Source: Bradyrhizobium uaiense
Lineage (GTDB): Bacteria > Pseudomonadota > Alphaproteobacteria > Rhizobiales > Xanthobacteraceae
Direction of reading: 5' to 3'
Length of the DNA stretch: 35,980 bases
Assembly (NCBI RefSeq): GCF_010811875.1
Contig: NZ_VKHP01000070.1
Span: 1 to 35,980 of the forward strand
The notes beneath the pieces are model-generated. The model saw only the letters and a program-made list of their open reading frames with translations. It ran no database searches and had not been told where the DNA came from. The translations under genes were made by a program, and so were the position numbers. Each line of letters begins with the position of its first letter. The first letter of the stretch is position 1. This document shows, in pieces, positions 7,406 through 14,924 of the stretch.

Positions 7406-7433
7406 AACATAGCGGCCAAAGCCTGAATGTCAA
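7406..7433 (-). promoter_or_regulatory. Sigma-70-type promoter for the ilv leader
   Basis: A perfect TTGACA (7433-7428), a 16-base spacer and TATGTT (7411-7406) form a good housekeeping promoter. Transcription would begin near 7400, about 26 bases ahead of the leader-peptide GTG and about 210 bases ahead of ilvB. Its position just upstream of the peptide frame is what an attenuator requires. Confidence 0.65.
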
Positions 7434-7556
7434 GGCAAGGCAAGCACTTTCGCGATTTTTGAAGTGTAACGGGGTTCCGACCGTTCGGCGAGTGTTTTTG
7501 CGCGGCGCAACGCGCATGGCAGACGGGCGCGCGCCACCAGCGGCTGGGTGGAGTCC

Positions 7557-7796
7557 GTAGCCCGGATGTAGCGAAGCGAAATCCGGGACCAGCGTCTCCC
7601 GGGATGGAGTCCCCCCGCATCTATCTTCTCCTTCCCCCTGAAAGGGGGAAGGTCGGGATGGGGGTCAGCCGCAGGTGACGCTGCTCATGCAGAGAGTTGA
7701 TCCCACCCGCTTTGCTCTAGCGAGCAAAGCGACCTCCCCTTTTCAAGGGGAGGCTAGGGCGCGCAGCCCGGATTTCGCTCCGCTCCATCATCCGGG
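7557..7796. repeat. Non-coding stretch with two inverted GTAGCCCGGAT repeats and other hairpins
   Basis: The gap between the ilv promoter and miaA (about 7434-7796) holds no gene. It contains GTAGCCCGGATGTAGCGAAGCGAAATCCGGG (two halves around 7558-7587) and a second, inverted copy at 7765-7800. Between them are a CTTCCCCCT/AGGGGGAAG hairpin (7631-7651) leading into TCGGGATGGGGG, and TTTGCTC/GAGCAAA with CTCCCCTTTTCAAGGGGAG near 7710-7753. All look like dispersed intergenic palindromes typical of this family. The inverted copy overlaps the miaA stop codon. Confidence 0.7.
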
Positions 7797-8726
7797 CTAC
7801 GGGATGAGGGTCTCCAGCTGCTCCTTCGCCGCCTCCGGCGCCACCCATTCGAATTCCGGCAGCTGGTGGCGAAACCAGGTGAACTGGCGCTTGGCATAAT
7901 GGCGGGTGTCGGCCCGGCCGATCTCGGCGGCCTCCTCCCGGCTGGTCTCCCCCTTGAGGTGCCGGATCAGCGCCGGCACGCCATGGGCCTTCATCGCCGG
8001 CAGCAGCGGATCGAGCCCGCGCGCCGCCAATGCAGCGACCTCCTCGAGCGCGCCGGCATCGAGCATCGCGCCGAACCGCGCGTCGATCCGCGCATAAAGC
8101 TGCTCGCGCTCCGGCGCGAGAAACAGCGCGTGGAATTGGCCCGGCGGCAGCAACGGCGGCAGGCCATCGCGATGCCAGTCCGGCAGCGGGCGACCGGTGG
8201 CCTCGACGACCTCGAGCGCCCGCGCGATGCGGGTGCGGTCGCGCGGCTTCAGCCGTTCTGCCGATACCGGATCGCGCACCCCAAGCTCGGCATGCAGCGC
8301 CTCAACGCCGTGCTCCTCCAGCCTTGCGCGCACGCCGTCGCGCACATCAGGGGGGATCGGCGGTACCGCCGACAGCCCGCGCGTCAGCGCCTTGAAATAC
8401 AGGCCGGAGCCACCGATGAAGATCGGCAGCCGCCCCTGCGCACGCACCTCGCCCAGCACATTGGCCGCATCCGCCACCCAGGCGCCGGCCGAGAAATTCA
8501 CGCCGGCGTCGACATGGCCGTACAGCCGGTGCGGAACCAGCGCCTCCTCGCCGGCAGTCGGCCGCGCCGTGATGATCCGCAGGTCGCGATAGACCTGCAT
8601 GGAATCGGTGTTGATCACGACCCCGCCGGTGCGCTGCGCGAGCTCGAGCGCCACGGCCGACTTGCCGCTGGCGGTCGGCCCTGCGATAAGCACTGCCTTG
8701 TCCAACAATCCCGAATCCGCCTGCAT
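7797..8726 (-). CDS. miaA: tRNA dimethylallyltransferase
   Basis: MiaA transfers a dimethylallyl group to N6 of A37 in tRNAs reading UNN codons. From ATG 8726 the protein has 309 residues, the usual length. The P-loop KAVLIAGPTASGKS lies at about 10-23. NTDSMQVYRDL carries the catalytic Asp and the substrate-channel residues, TARPT follows, and IFIGGSGLYFKAL is the family motif in the middle. The C-terminal half contains YAKRQFTWFRH, which binds the anticodon stem. The open frame extends upstream to 8897 but covers serB antisense, so the start is set by family length. An in-frame TTG seven codons in is an alternative. The stop TAG lies in a GTAGCCCGG repeat. Confidence 0.95.
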   Translation of the reverse strand: MQADSGLLDKAVLIAGPTASGKSAVALELAQRTGGVVINTDSMQVYRDLRIITARPTAGEEALVPHRLYGHVDAGVNFSAGAWVADAANVLGEVRAQGRLPIFIGGSGLYFKALTRGLSAVPPIPPDVRDGVRARLEEHGVEALHAELGVRDPVSAERLKPRDRTRIARALEVVEATGRPLPDWHRDGLPPLLPPGQFHALFLAPEREQLYARIDARFGAMLDAGALEEVAALAARGLDPLLPAMKAHGVPALIRHLKGETSREEAAEIGRADTRHYAKRQFTWFRHQLPEFEWVAPEAAKEQLETLIP

Positions 8727-9630
8727 GTCCCTCGTTGCCACGCTGATCTGCAATCCTGCAAGCCCCGCGCTCGACTCCACCATCGTCGAGGGCGCGCGGG
8801 CCGTGCTGCCCTCACCCGGCCCGGCGCAGTGGCTGTTCAACGAAGTCGCCGTCGATATTCCCTTTGAGAGCCAGAACACCGGCAAGGACGACATCAAGGC
8901 GATCGAGGAACGCCTGCGTCAGGCCCGCGGCGACCTGCCGATCGACATTGTCGTGCAGCCTCGGATCGGCCGGCGCAAGAAGCTTTTTCTGGCCGACATG
9001 GATTCCACCATGATCGGCCAGGAATGCATCGACGAGCTCGCCGATTTCGCCGGGCTGAAAGCCCATGTTGCCGCCATTACCGAGCGCGCGATGCGCGGCG
9101 AGATCGAGTTCGAGTCGGCGCTGCGCGAGCGCGTGGCGTTGCTGAAGGGCCTGCCGGTCGGCGTCGTCGACGAGGTGCTCGACAAGCGCATCACGCTGAC
9201 GCCGGGCGGGCGCGAGCTGGTCATGACCATGCGCGCGCAGGGCGCCTACACTTGCCTGATCTCGGGCGGCTTCACCTTGTTCACCAAGGTGGTCGCGGCG
9301 AAGGTCGGCTTCCAGGAGAACCGCGCCAATCAGTTGCAGGTTGCGGACGGCAAGCTGACCGGCGAAGTGGTCGAGCCGATCCTCGGCCGCGCCACCAAGC
9401 TCGCCACCCTGATCGAGCTCACCGAATCCTTCGACCTCGACGACATCGACACGCTGGTGGTGGGTGACGGCGCCAACGATCTCGGCATGATCCAGGCCGC
9501 AGGCCTCGGCGTCGCCTACCACGCCAAGCCGGCGGTCGCGGCCGCCGCGGCCGTGCGGATCGACCACGGCGACCTCACCGCGCTGTTGTACGCGCAGGGT
9601 TATCGGCGGGATGAGTTCGTGGCGGGGTGA
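8725..9630 (+). CDS. serB: Phosphoserine phosphatase
   Basis: SerB removes phosphate from O-phosphoserine in the last step of serine synthesis. The 301-residue protein starts MSLVATLICNP, with an N-terminal ACT-like region, then a HAD phosphatase domain. Motif I is DMDST with nucleophile D91 and acid/base D93, motif II is LISGGFT, and motif IV is VVGDGANDLGMI. The cap region sits between motifs I and II. The start ATG (8725-8727) shares two bases with the miaA start on the other strand, and no ribosome site is visible upstream, so it may be leaderless or weakly initiated. The frame upstream of 8725 is miaA antisense. Confidence 0.95.
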   Translation: MSLVATLICNPASPALDSTIVEGARAVLPSPGPAQWLFNEVAVDIPFESQNTGKDDIKAIEERLRQARGDLPIDIVVQPRIGRRKKLFLADMDSTMIGQECIDELADFAGLKAHVAAITERAMRGEIEFESALRERVALLKGLPVGVVDEVLDKRITLTPGGRELVMTMRAQGAYTCLISGGFTLFTKVVAAKVGFQENRANQLQVADGKLTGEVVEPILGRATKLATLIELTESFDLDDIDTLVVGDGANDLGMIQAAGLGVAYHAKPAVAAAAAVRIDHGDLTALLYAQGYRRDEFVAG

Positions 9631-9642
9631 GGCTCATGTAGC

Positions 9643-9746
9643 CTGTCGTCCTCCGCGAAAGCGGGGGACCCAGTATTCCAGAGACGTCGATGGAGGATGG
9701 AGAGGCCGCGGCGTACTGGATCCCCCGCCTTCGCGGGGGATGACAG
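9643..9746. repeat. Inverted-repeat element between convergent serB and degP
   Basis: Arms of about 33 bases, CTGTCGTCCTCCGCGAAAGC... at 9643 and its near-inverse ending ...GGGGGATGACAG at 9746, flank about 40 bases. Each arm is itself a hairpin (CCGCGAAAGCGG; CCCCCGCCTTCGCGGGGG). The CCGCGAAAGCGGGGGA-TCCAGTA sequence is a dispersed repeat type I associate with Bradyrhizobiaceae. Set between converging genes, it could act as a two-way terminator. Confidence 0.75.
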
Positions 9747-9773
9747 TCGGAGGCGAGGCTTCAGCTCGCGACT

Positions 9774-11273
9774 TTACTGCACGCCGAGCGCGACGAAGCG
9801 GAGTTCGCCCTCGCCATTGGAGACCAGCAGCAGCACTGACTTCTTGCCGTCCTTCTTCAGCTGATCGACGCGCTTCTTGATGTCGGCGGCGCTGGACACC
9901 GCCTCCTGCGCCACCTCGACGATGACGTCGCCGGCCGACAGCCGCTTCTCGGCGGCATCGGAGGCGTTGTCGACGCCGGTGACGACGACGCCCTTCACGC
10001 TGTCCTTGATCTTGTACTTGGTGCGCAGATCCTTGCTCAGCGCCGCAAGGTCGAGACCGAGCGCCTTCTGGGTCACCGGCTTCTCGGCGGCATCGTCCTT
10101 CGGCTTGGCATTGGCCTGCTGAACCTTCTCGTTGTCCTCGAGCCGGCCGAGCGTGACCTTGCGGGTCTCCTCATTGCCCTTGCGGATGATGACGACGTCG
10201 ACTTCCTTGCCGACCGCAGTATCGGCGACGACGCGCGACAGATCCTTCGGGTCCTTGACGTCCTTGCCGTCGAACTTGACGACGACGTCGCCGGGCTCGA
10301 TACCGGCCGGCTTGGCCGGGCCCTTGTCGTCGACGCCCGCAACCAGCGCGCCGCGCGCCGGCTTGATGTTGAGGCTGTCGGCGATCTCGTCGGTGACCTG
10401 CTGGATGCGCACACCGAGCCAGCCGCGGCGCAGCTCGCCGAACTTCTGCAACTGGTCGACGACGCCGGCCACCGTCTTCGACGGCACGGCGAAGCCGAGG
10501 CCGATCGAACCGCCGGTCGGTGAGATGATCAGCGTGTTGACGCCGATCACTTCACCCTCGAGGTTGAACAGCGGACCGCCGGAATTGCCGCGGTTGATCG
10601 CAGCGTCGGTCTGGATGTAGCTGTCATACGGGCCCTGGCTGATGTCGCGGTTCTTGGCCGAGACGATGCCCGCGGTCACCGTGCCGCCGAGGCTGAACGG
10701 ATTGCCGATCGCGACCACCCAGTCGCCGAGACGGATCTTGTCGCTGTCGCCGAACTTGACCGCGGTGAGCGGCTTCGGCGGCTTGAACTTCAACACCGCG
10801 AGGTCGGTCTTCTTGTCGACGCCGACCAATTCGGCCTTGATCTTGGTGCCGTCGTTGAGGATGACGTTGATCTCGTCGGCATCGGCGATGACGTGGTTGT
10901 TGGTGACGACGATACCCGCGGTGTCGACGATGAAGCCCGAGCCGAGCGAATTGGTCTTGCGCGGCTGGAACTCGCCGCCCTTCTCGCCCCCCTTGCCGCC
11001 ACCCGGCCCGCGGCGGTTCTTGAAGAAGTCGTCGAAGAATTCCTCGAACGGCGAGCCCGGCGGCAGCTGCGGCATCGTCCGGTCCTTGGCCTCGATCGTC
11101 TGCGACGTCGAGATGTTGACGACGGCGTCGATCACCTTCTCGGCGATATCGGCGATGCCCTCGGGACCACGCGCGAACGCGGGCATGGAGCTCAGCATGC
11201 TCGCAGCACCGATCGAGATCGCGGCTCCCATCATGCGGAGGCGGCGGCTCAGGGCTGGTCTGGCAGCGATCAT
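9774..11273 (-). CDS. degP: Do/DegP-family periplasmic serine protease (HtrA)
   Basis: A 499-residue periplasmic protease/chaperone. The N-terminus has a Sec signal peptide (RRLR, hydrophobic core, cleavage near MPAFA-RG at about 35). The trypsin-like domain carries His127 (TNNHVIAD), Asp157 (KTDLAVLKF) and Ser231 (INRGNSGGPLFN). Two PDZ domains follow, the first starting around GWLGVRIQQVT and the second in the C-terminal hundred residues. A Gly-rich, charged linker (GPGGGKGGEKGGE) sits in the LA-loop position. ATG 11273 follows GGAGAAATTCCGAC; the frame extends upstream without a better start. It lies 188 bases downstream of the DUF2065 gene, in a group with hflK/hflC, which points to envelope proteostasis. 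It could be labelled degQ or mucD equally well. Confidence 0.94.
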   Translation of the reverse strand: MIAARPALSRRLRMMGAAISIGAASMLSSMPAFARGPEGIADIAEKVIDAVVNISTSQTIEAKDRTMPQLPPGSPFEEFFDDFFKNRRGPGGGKGGEKGGEFQPRKTNSLGSGFIVDTAGIVVTNNHVIADADEINVILNDGTKIKAELVGVDKKTDLAVLKFKPPKPLTAVKFGDSDKIRLGDWVVAIGNPFSLGGTVTAGIVSAKNRDISQGPYDSYIQTDAAINRGNSGGPLFNLEGEVIGVNTLIISPTGGSIGLGFAVPSKTVAGVVDQLQKFGELRRGWLGVRIQQVTDEIADSLNIKPARGALVAGVDDKGPAKPAGIEPGDVVVKFDGKDVKDPKDLSRVVADTAVGKEVDVVIIRKGNEETRKVTLGRLEDNEKVQQANAKPKDDAAEKPVTQKALGLDLAALSKDLRTKYKIKDSVKGVVVTGVDNASDAAEKRLSAGDVIVEVAQEAVSSAADIKKRVDQLKKDGKKSVLLLVSNGEGELRFVALGVQ

Positions 11274-11461
11274 GTCGGAATTTCTCCAGGCAAACGGGTT
11301 CAAACTAGGTGGTCGCAGGTGTGCGCCCGTGATGGCAGAGTGCGCCCGAACGGGCATATGGCGCAAGCATCTCAGCCGGGCATTTCGGCGAAAAACCGGC
11401 CGCGAAAGGCTCACGATTATGTTCATTCCAGAGCGATCTGCGCGGCTGGAACAGGCGATGC

Positions 11462-11662
11462 TCAGCGCCGTACCACCCAGATCAGGATGAGCCCGACAAC
11501 CGCCGAACCGATGCCGACGATGCGAAGAATGTTGTCGGGTGTGGCCAGCGCACTCTTCATGGCCCGGCGCATCCAGGCGGGGCTTGCCGCAAACAGGATG
11601 CCTTCGAGCACAAACAGGATTCCCAGACCGATGAGGAAGTCGCCGAACGCTATTGACCTCAT
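11462..11662 (-). CDS. Small DUF2065 (YjeT-like) membrane protein
   Basis: 66 residues, starting MRSIAFGDFLIGLGILFVLEG, with two hydrophobic helices (about 5-24 and 44-63) joined by PAWMRRAMKSALATPDNILR, the DUF2065 pattern. ATG 11662 follows GGGAGGATGCCATCCG; an upstream extension to 11725 has no support. In E. coli the relative yjeT lies downstream of hflC, and the same order is kept here (81 bases after hflC). Function unknown; position suggests a link with the HflKC complex. Confidence 0.85.
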   Translation of the reverse strand: MRSIAFGDFLIGLGILFVLEGILFAASPAWMRRAMKSALATPDNILRIVGIGSAVVGLILIWVVRR

Positions 11663-11743
11663 CGGATGGCATCCTCCCGCTCGATGCTTGTTGCTTGTTG
11701 AGTGGCGGCGACGCGTTGTCCGCATCGCCGCCGTATCGTGACG

Positions 11744-12643
11744 TTACTGTTTCGGCGCGGCTGCCGCCTCAGGCGGCTTGCCGCTGGCACTGCCGAAGTA
11801 TCTGAAGAATTCCGAGTCCGGCCGCAACAGGAAACGCGTGTCGCCAGGCTTGAGGCCGTTCTCATAGGCCGTCATCGAGCGATAGAACGCGAAGAAGTCC
11901 TTGTCCTTGCCATAGGCTTCGGCGAACAGGCGGTTGCGCTCGGCGTCACCCGCACCGCGGGTCTGGTCCGCAGCCGAGTTCGCCTCGGCGACGATCACGG
12001 TCGCTTCGCGGTCGGCCTTCGAGCGGATTTCCTGCGCCTTCTGGTCGCCCTGGGCGCGGAACTCGGCCGCCTCGCGCTCACGCTCGGTCTTCATCCGGTT
12101 GTAGACCGCCTGGCTGTTCTGCTCCGGCAGGTCGGCGCGTCGGATCCGGACGTCGACGACCTCGATGCCGTAGCCGTCAGCCTCCCTGTCGAGCTGCTCG
12201 CGAATCCGCAACATCAGCTTCTCGCGATCGTCGCGCACCACCGTGATGAAGGTGACCTCGCCGAGCACACGGCGCAGCGCCGCGTTGAGCAGCGTGGTCA
12301 GCTGCAGATTGGCAGCCTGGATCGAGCCGACGCTGGTGTAGTAGCGCAACGCGTTCTTGATGCGATAGCGCGCGAAGGCGTCGACCACGAGCCGCTTCTG
12401 GTCGGAAGCGATCACTTCCTGCGACGGGTTCTCCAGATCGAGGATACGCTTGTCGACGTTGATCACCGAATTCCACGGCGCCTTGAAGTGCAGGCCGGGC
12501 TCGGTGACGATGTCGACCGGCTCGCCGAACCGCAAGACGATGGTCTGCTCGGTCTGCTGCACGGTGAACACCGAGCTGTAGCCGACAGCGAGAACGATGA
12601 AGAGGAGAACCAGGGCCACAATGCCGGTGACAGGGGACCTCAT
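11744..12643 (-). CDS. hflC: HflC, SPFH-domain protease modulator
   Basis: Inner-membrane partner of HflK; the HflKC cage encloses and modulates the FtsH protease. The 299-residue protein has an N-terminal membrane anchor (about 5-25, GIVALVLLFIVLAVGYSSVF), then the SPFH/band-7 domain (about 26-200, including QQTEQTIVLRFGEP and the VDVRIRRADLPEQNSQAV motif). A long charged helix rich in EREAAEFRAQG follows. ATG 12643 overlaps the hflK stop by four bases (ATGA) and has GGGAG seven bases upstream, so the two are translationally coupled as in other proteobacteria. Confidence 0.95.
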   Translation of the reverse strand: MRSPVTGIVALVLLFIVLAVGYSSVFTVQQTEQTIVLRFGEPVDIVTEPGLHFKAPWNSVINVDKRILDLENPSQEVIASDQKRLVVDAFARYRIKNALRYYTSVGSIQAANLQLTTLLNAALRRVLGEVTFITVVRDDREKLMLRIREQLDREADGYGIEVVDVRIRRADLPEQNSQAVYNRMKTEREREAAEFRAQGDQKAQEIRSKADREATVIVAEANSAADQTRGAGDAERNRLFAEAYGKDKDFFAFYRSMTAYENGLKPGDTRFLLRPDSEFFRYFGSASGKPPEAAAAPKQ

Positions 12644-13782
12644 CGGGTGGCTCCCTGCTGCTGGCCAGTCGTTGCAGGCGCTGCCGGCGGACGCCGCGTC
12701 GTCAGCTCTCCGAGCGGAAGGTAGGGCACGATGTTCTGGCCCTGGCCGCCGTCGTAAACCAGCTTCTCGGAGCTGCCGAGCACTTTTTCCATGGTCTCCA
12801 GATAGATGCGCTCGCGCGTCACGTCGGGTGCCTTCTTGTATTCTTCATAGACCTTGAGGAAGCGTGCGCTCTGGCCCTTGGCCTCGGCGACCGCCTGCTC
12901 CTTGTAGCCCTCGGCGGCCTGCTGAATCTGCGCGGCACGCCCGCGTGCTCCGGGCACGATGCTGTTGGCGTAGGTCTGCGCCTCGTTCTGCTTGCGCTCG
13001 AGGTCGGCGCGCGCCGCCTGCACGTCGCGGAACGCGTCGATCACCTGCGCCGGCGGATCGACCTTCTGCATCTGCACCTGCGTGATCTGGATGCCCGCGT
13101 TGTAGGTATCGAGCGTCTTCTGCATCAGCTCCTGGACGTTCTGCTCGGTGACGTTGCGCGCCCCGGTCAGGATCGGCTGGATCTGCGAACGGCCGATCAC
13201 CTCGCGCATCGCGCTTTCGGCAACCGCCTTCACGGTGCCTTCGGGATTCTGGATGTTGAACAGATAGGCGCCGGCCCCGCCCGGCTTGATACGCCAGAGC
13301 ACGGTGAAGTCGACGTCGACGATGTTCTCGTCGCCGGTCAGCATCAGGCTCTCTTCCGGCACGTCGCGCATGGAGCGGCCGCGCCGTGCGGGATCGTCGA
13401 TCAGGGTCATGCCGATCGAGATCGTGTTGACGCGCAGCGCCTTCGGCAGCAGCACCGTCTCGATCGGATACGGCAGGTGATAGCGCAGGCCCGGCTGGGC
13501 ATCGCGATCATACTTGCCGAAGCGCATGACGACGCCGAGCTCTTCGGACTGGACACGGAAGATCCCGGTCGCAAACCAGATCGCCAGCGCCGCGACCAGC
13601 ACCAGCGCGATGCCCATGCCGCTGAAATGGCCGCCGGGCAGCCACTGCTGCAGCCGGTCCTGGCCACGCCGCAGCAGATCCTCAAGATCCGGCGGCCTTG
13701 GCCCGGCCGACTGCGGACCTGTGCCCCACGGCCCTTTCGGACCCGAGCCCCATGGCCCCCCGCCCTGATTTTTCCACGGCAT
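12640..13782 (-). CDS. hflK: HflK, SPFH-domain protease modulator
   Basis: 380 residues from ATG 13782, which follows GAGGAGATGTTTG; a start six codons earlier is possible but has no better site. The N-terminus is a Gly/Pro-rich cytoplasmic segment (MPWKNQGGGPWGSGPKG...), then a membrane helix near 50-70 (GMGIALVLVAALAIWFATGIF), the SPFH domain (VVMRFGKY, LRYHLPYPIE) and a long helical region ending near FLKVYEEYKKAPDVTRERIYLETME. The last 20 residues are low complexity. It forms the HflKC cage around FtsH with HflC. First gene of the hflK-hflC-DUF2065-degP group, 144 bases downstream of folA. Confidence 0.95.
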   Translation of the reverse strand: MPWKNQGGGPWGSGPKGPWGTGPQSAGPRPPDLEDLLRRGQDRLQQWLPGGHFSGMGIALVLVAALAIWFATGIFRVQSEELGVVMRFGKYDRDAQPGLRYHLPYPIETVLLPKALRVNTISIGMTLIDDPARRGRSMRDVPEESLMLTGDENIVDVDFTVLWRIKPGGAGAYLFNIQNPEGTVKAVAESAMREVIGRSQIQPILTGARNVTEQNVQELMQKTLDTYNAGIQITQVQMQKVDPPAQVIDAFRDVQAARADLERKQNEAQTYANSIVPGARGRAAQIQQAAEGYKEQAVAEAKGQSARFLKVYEEYKKAPDVTRERIYLETMEKVLGSSEKLVYDGGQGQNIVPYLPLGELTTRRPPAAPATTGQQQGATR

Positions 13783-13926
13783 CAAACATCTCCTCGGCAA
13801 GTCCGGACGGGACGCCCGGCCTCGAATGTCCGGCCCGGTTATAGGGGACCGTCAGGGCCCTTACAACGCAAGCTTCCTGGCCGGACGAGCTATGCGCCGG
13901 CGCAAAATTGTCAATGCAAACATTGG

Positions 13927-14439
13927 TTAACCCCGGTCGCGCCGACGATATGTCACATAGGAGAAGTCGACGCTGTCATCCGGACCTGCCGGATTTCGCA
14001 CACGCGCCACCTCCTCCCACGCCTTCGTATCGATTTTGTCGAACCGCGTATCGCCGTCCGGCCGGGCGTGAACCTCGGTGATCTCCAGCCGATCGGCGAT
14101 GCCCATCCACTGCGCATAGATTTCCGCACCACCGATGATTGCAATCTCAGTGGCGAAACGCCGCAGCGCATCACCAAGCGCAATGGCATGCGCGGTCTCG
14201 AACGAATTGGTGACGACGGCGCCGCGCGCACGGTAGTTCACATCGCGCGTCACCACGATGTTGGTACGTCCCGGCAGCGGCCTGGGCAGGGATTCGAAGG
14301 TCTTGCGCCCCATCACGACGGGCTTGTTCAGCGTGATCGCCTTGAGGCGTCGCAGATCGGATTTTAGCCGCCACGGAATGGCGTTGTCCTTCCCGATCAC
14401 GCCGTTCTCGGCGACCGCAACGACGAGCACGATCTCCAT
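13927..14439 (-). CDS. folA: Dihydrofolate reductase
   Basis: Regenerates tetrahydrofolate from the dihydrofolate produced by ThyA. The 170-residue protein starts MEIVLVVAVAENGVIGKDNAI; Asp28 in PWRLKSDLRRLK is the active-site acid. VVMGRKTFESLPRPLPGRTN and IIGGAEIYAQWM are the NADPH-binding segments, with the conserved Gly pair. ATG 14439 shares one base with the stop of the GNAT gene (TGATG), so re-initiation is likely. The longer open frame upstream to 14769 is a shadow of the GNAT gene. Last gene of thyA-GNAT-folA. Confidence 0.96.
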   Translation of the reverse strand: MEIVLVVAVAENGVIGKDNAIPWRLKSDLRRLKAITLNKPVVMGRKTFESLPRPLPGRTNIVVTRDVNYRARGAVVTNSFETAHAIALGDALRRFATEIAIIGGAEIYAQWMGIADRLEITEVHARPDGDTRFDKIDTKAWEEVARVRNPAGPDDSVDFSYVTYRRRDRG

Positions 14440-14924
14440 CAACGCGCCCCTTCCGCGAGCGCCGACAGCGCCTCGCCGGAGACGCGGCAGATCGTCCATT
14501 CGTCCATCATCTCGGCGCCGAGCGATTTGTAGAATGCAATCGACGGCGCGTTCCAGTCGAGCACCGCCCATTGCAGCCGCGACCAGCCATTGGCGAGGCA
14601 TTGCTTTGCCAGATCCACCAGCAGCGCCTTGCCGATGCCCTTGCCGCGCAGGGCCGGACGCACGAAGAGATCTTCGAGATAGATGCCGTGACGGCCGGCG
14701 AAGGTCGAGAAATTGACGAACCAGACCGCGAAGCCGGCGGGCTCGCCGTTCCATTCCGCGATGTCGCAAAAGAGCCGCGGGTTGGCACCGAACAGCGCTT
14801 CGGCGATATCGGCCTCGCTGGCGTGGACTTCGTGCAGGAGCTTTTCGTATTCGGCGAGCTCGCGGACCAGCGAGAACACCAGTCCGGCCTCATCGGGCCG
14901 CGCGCGGCGGATATTCAGCGACAT
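14439..14924 (-). CDS. GNAT-family N-acetyltransferase
   Basis: 161 residues with the GNAT fold. MSLNIRRARPDEAGLVFSLVRELAEYE forms the first strand and helix, YLEDLFVRPALRGKGIGKAL (about 83-102) is the acetyl-CoA pyrophosphate motif (RGKGIG), and LDWNAPSIAFYKSLGAE is motif B. The overall layout (ELAEYEKL, WFVNFSTFAGRHGIYLEDLFV) resembles the diamine/thialysine acetyltransferase (SAT1/SAT2-like) branch, so a polyamine or lysine-like substrate is plausible but unproven. It is bound to thyA upstream and folA downstream by one-base TGATG overlaps. Confidence 0.9.
   Translation of the reverse strand: MSLNIRRARPDEAGLVFSLVRELAEYEKLLHEVHASEADIAEALFGANPRLFCDIAEWNGEPAGFAVWFVNFSTFAGRHGIYLEDLFVRPALRGKGIGKALLVDLAKQCLANGWSRLQWAVLDWNAPSIAFYKSLGAEMMDEWTICRVSGEALSALAEGAR

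Larger units (their letters stand above)
7259..7433 (-). promoter_or_regulatory. Branched-chain amino acid attenuator upstream of ilvB
   Basis: A promoter, a short peptide frame rich in Ile/Leu/Val codons and two mutually exclusive RNA folds occupy the leader. The frame contains ATT ATT ACC AAA CTC CTT ATC GCC GTC GTA. After it, GCACACCGCC (7330-7321) can pair with GGCGGTGTGC (7292-7283). The stem extends past one G-A mismatch by CCCA (7335-7332) with TGGG (7281-7278), which captures three of the four G that start the terminator's 5' arm (7280-7275). A smaller hairpin, GGATGGC/GCCATCC (7318-7312 with 7306-7300), lies in its loop and holds the peptide stop codon. An upstream CTGGGT can pair with ACCCAG (7336-7331). 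A ribosome stalled at starved codons would leave the antiterminator free; one reaching the stop would mask it and permit termination. Confidence 0.85.

Noticed and set aside
9774..11672. 632-residue form of the DegP protein
   Set aside because: The extra N-terminal 133 codons overlap the DUF2065 gene and lack a signal peptide; ATG 11273 has a ribosome site and a proper Sec signal.
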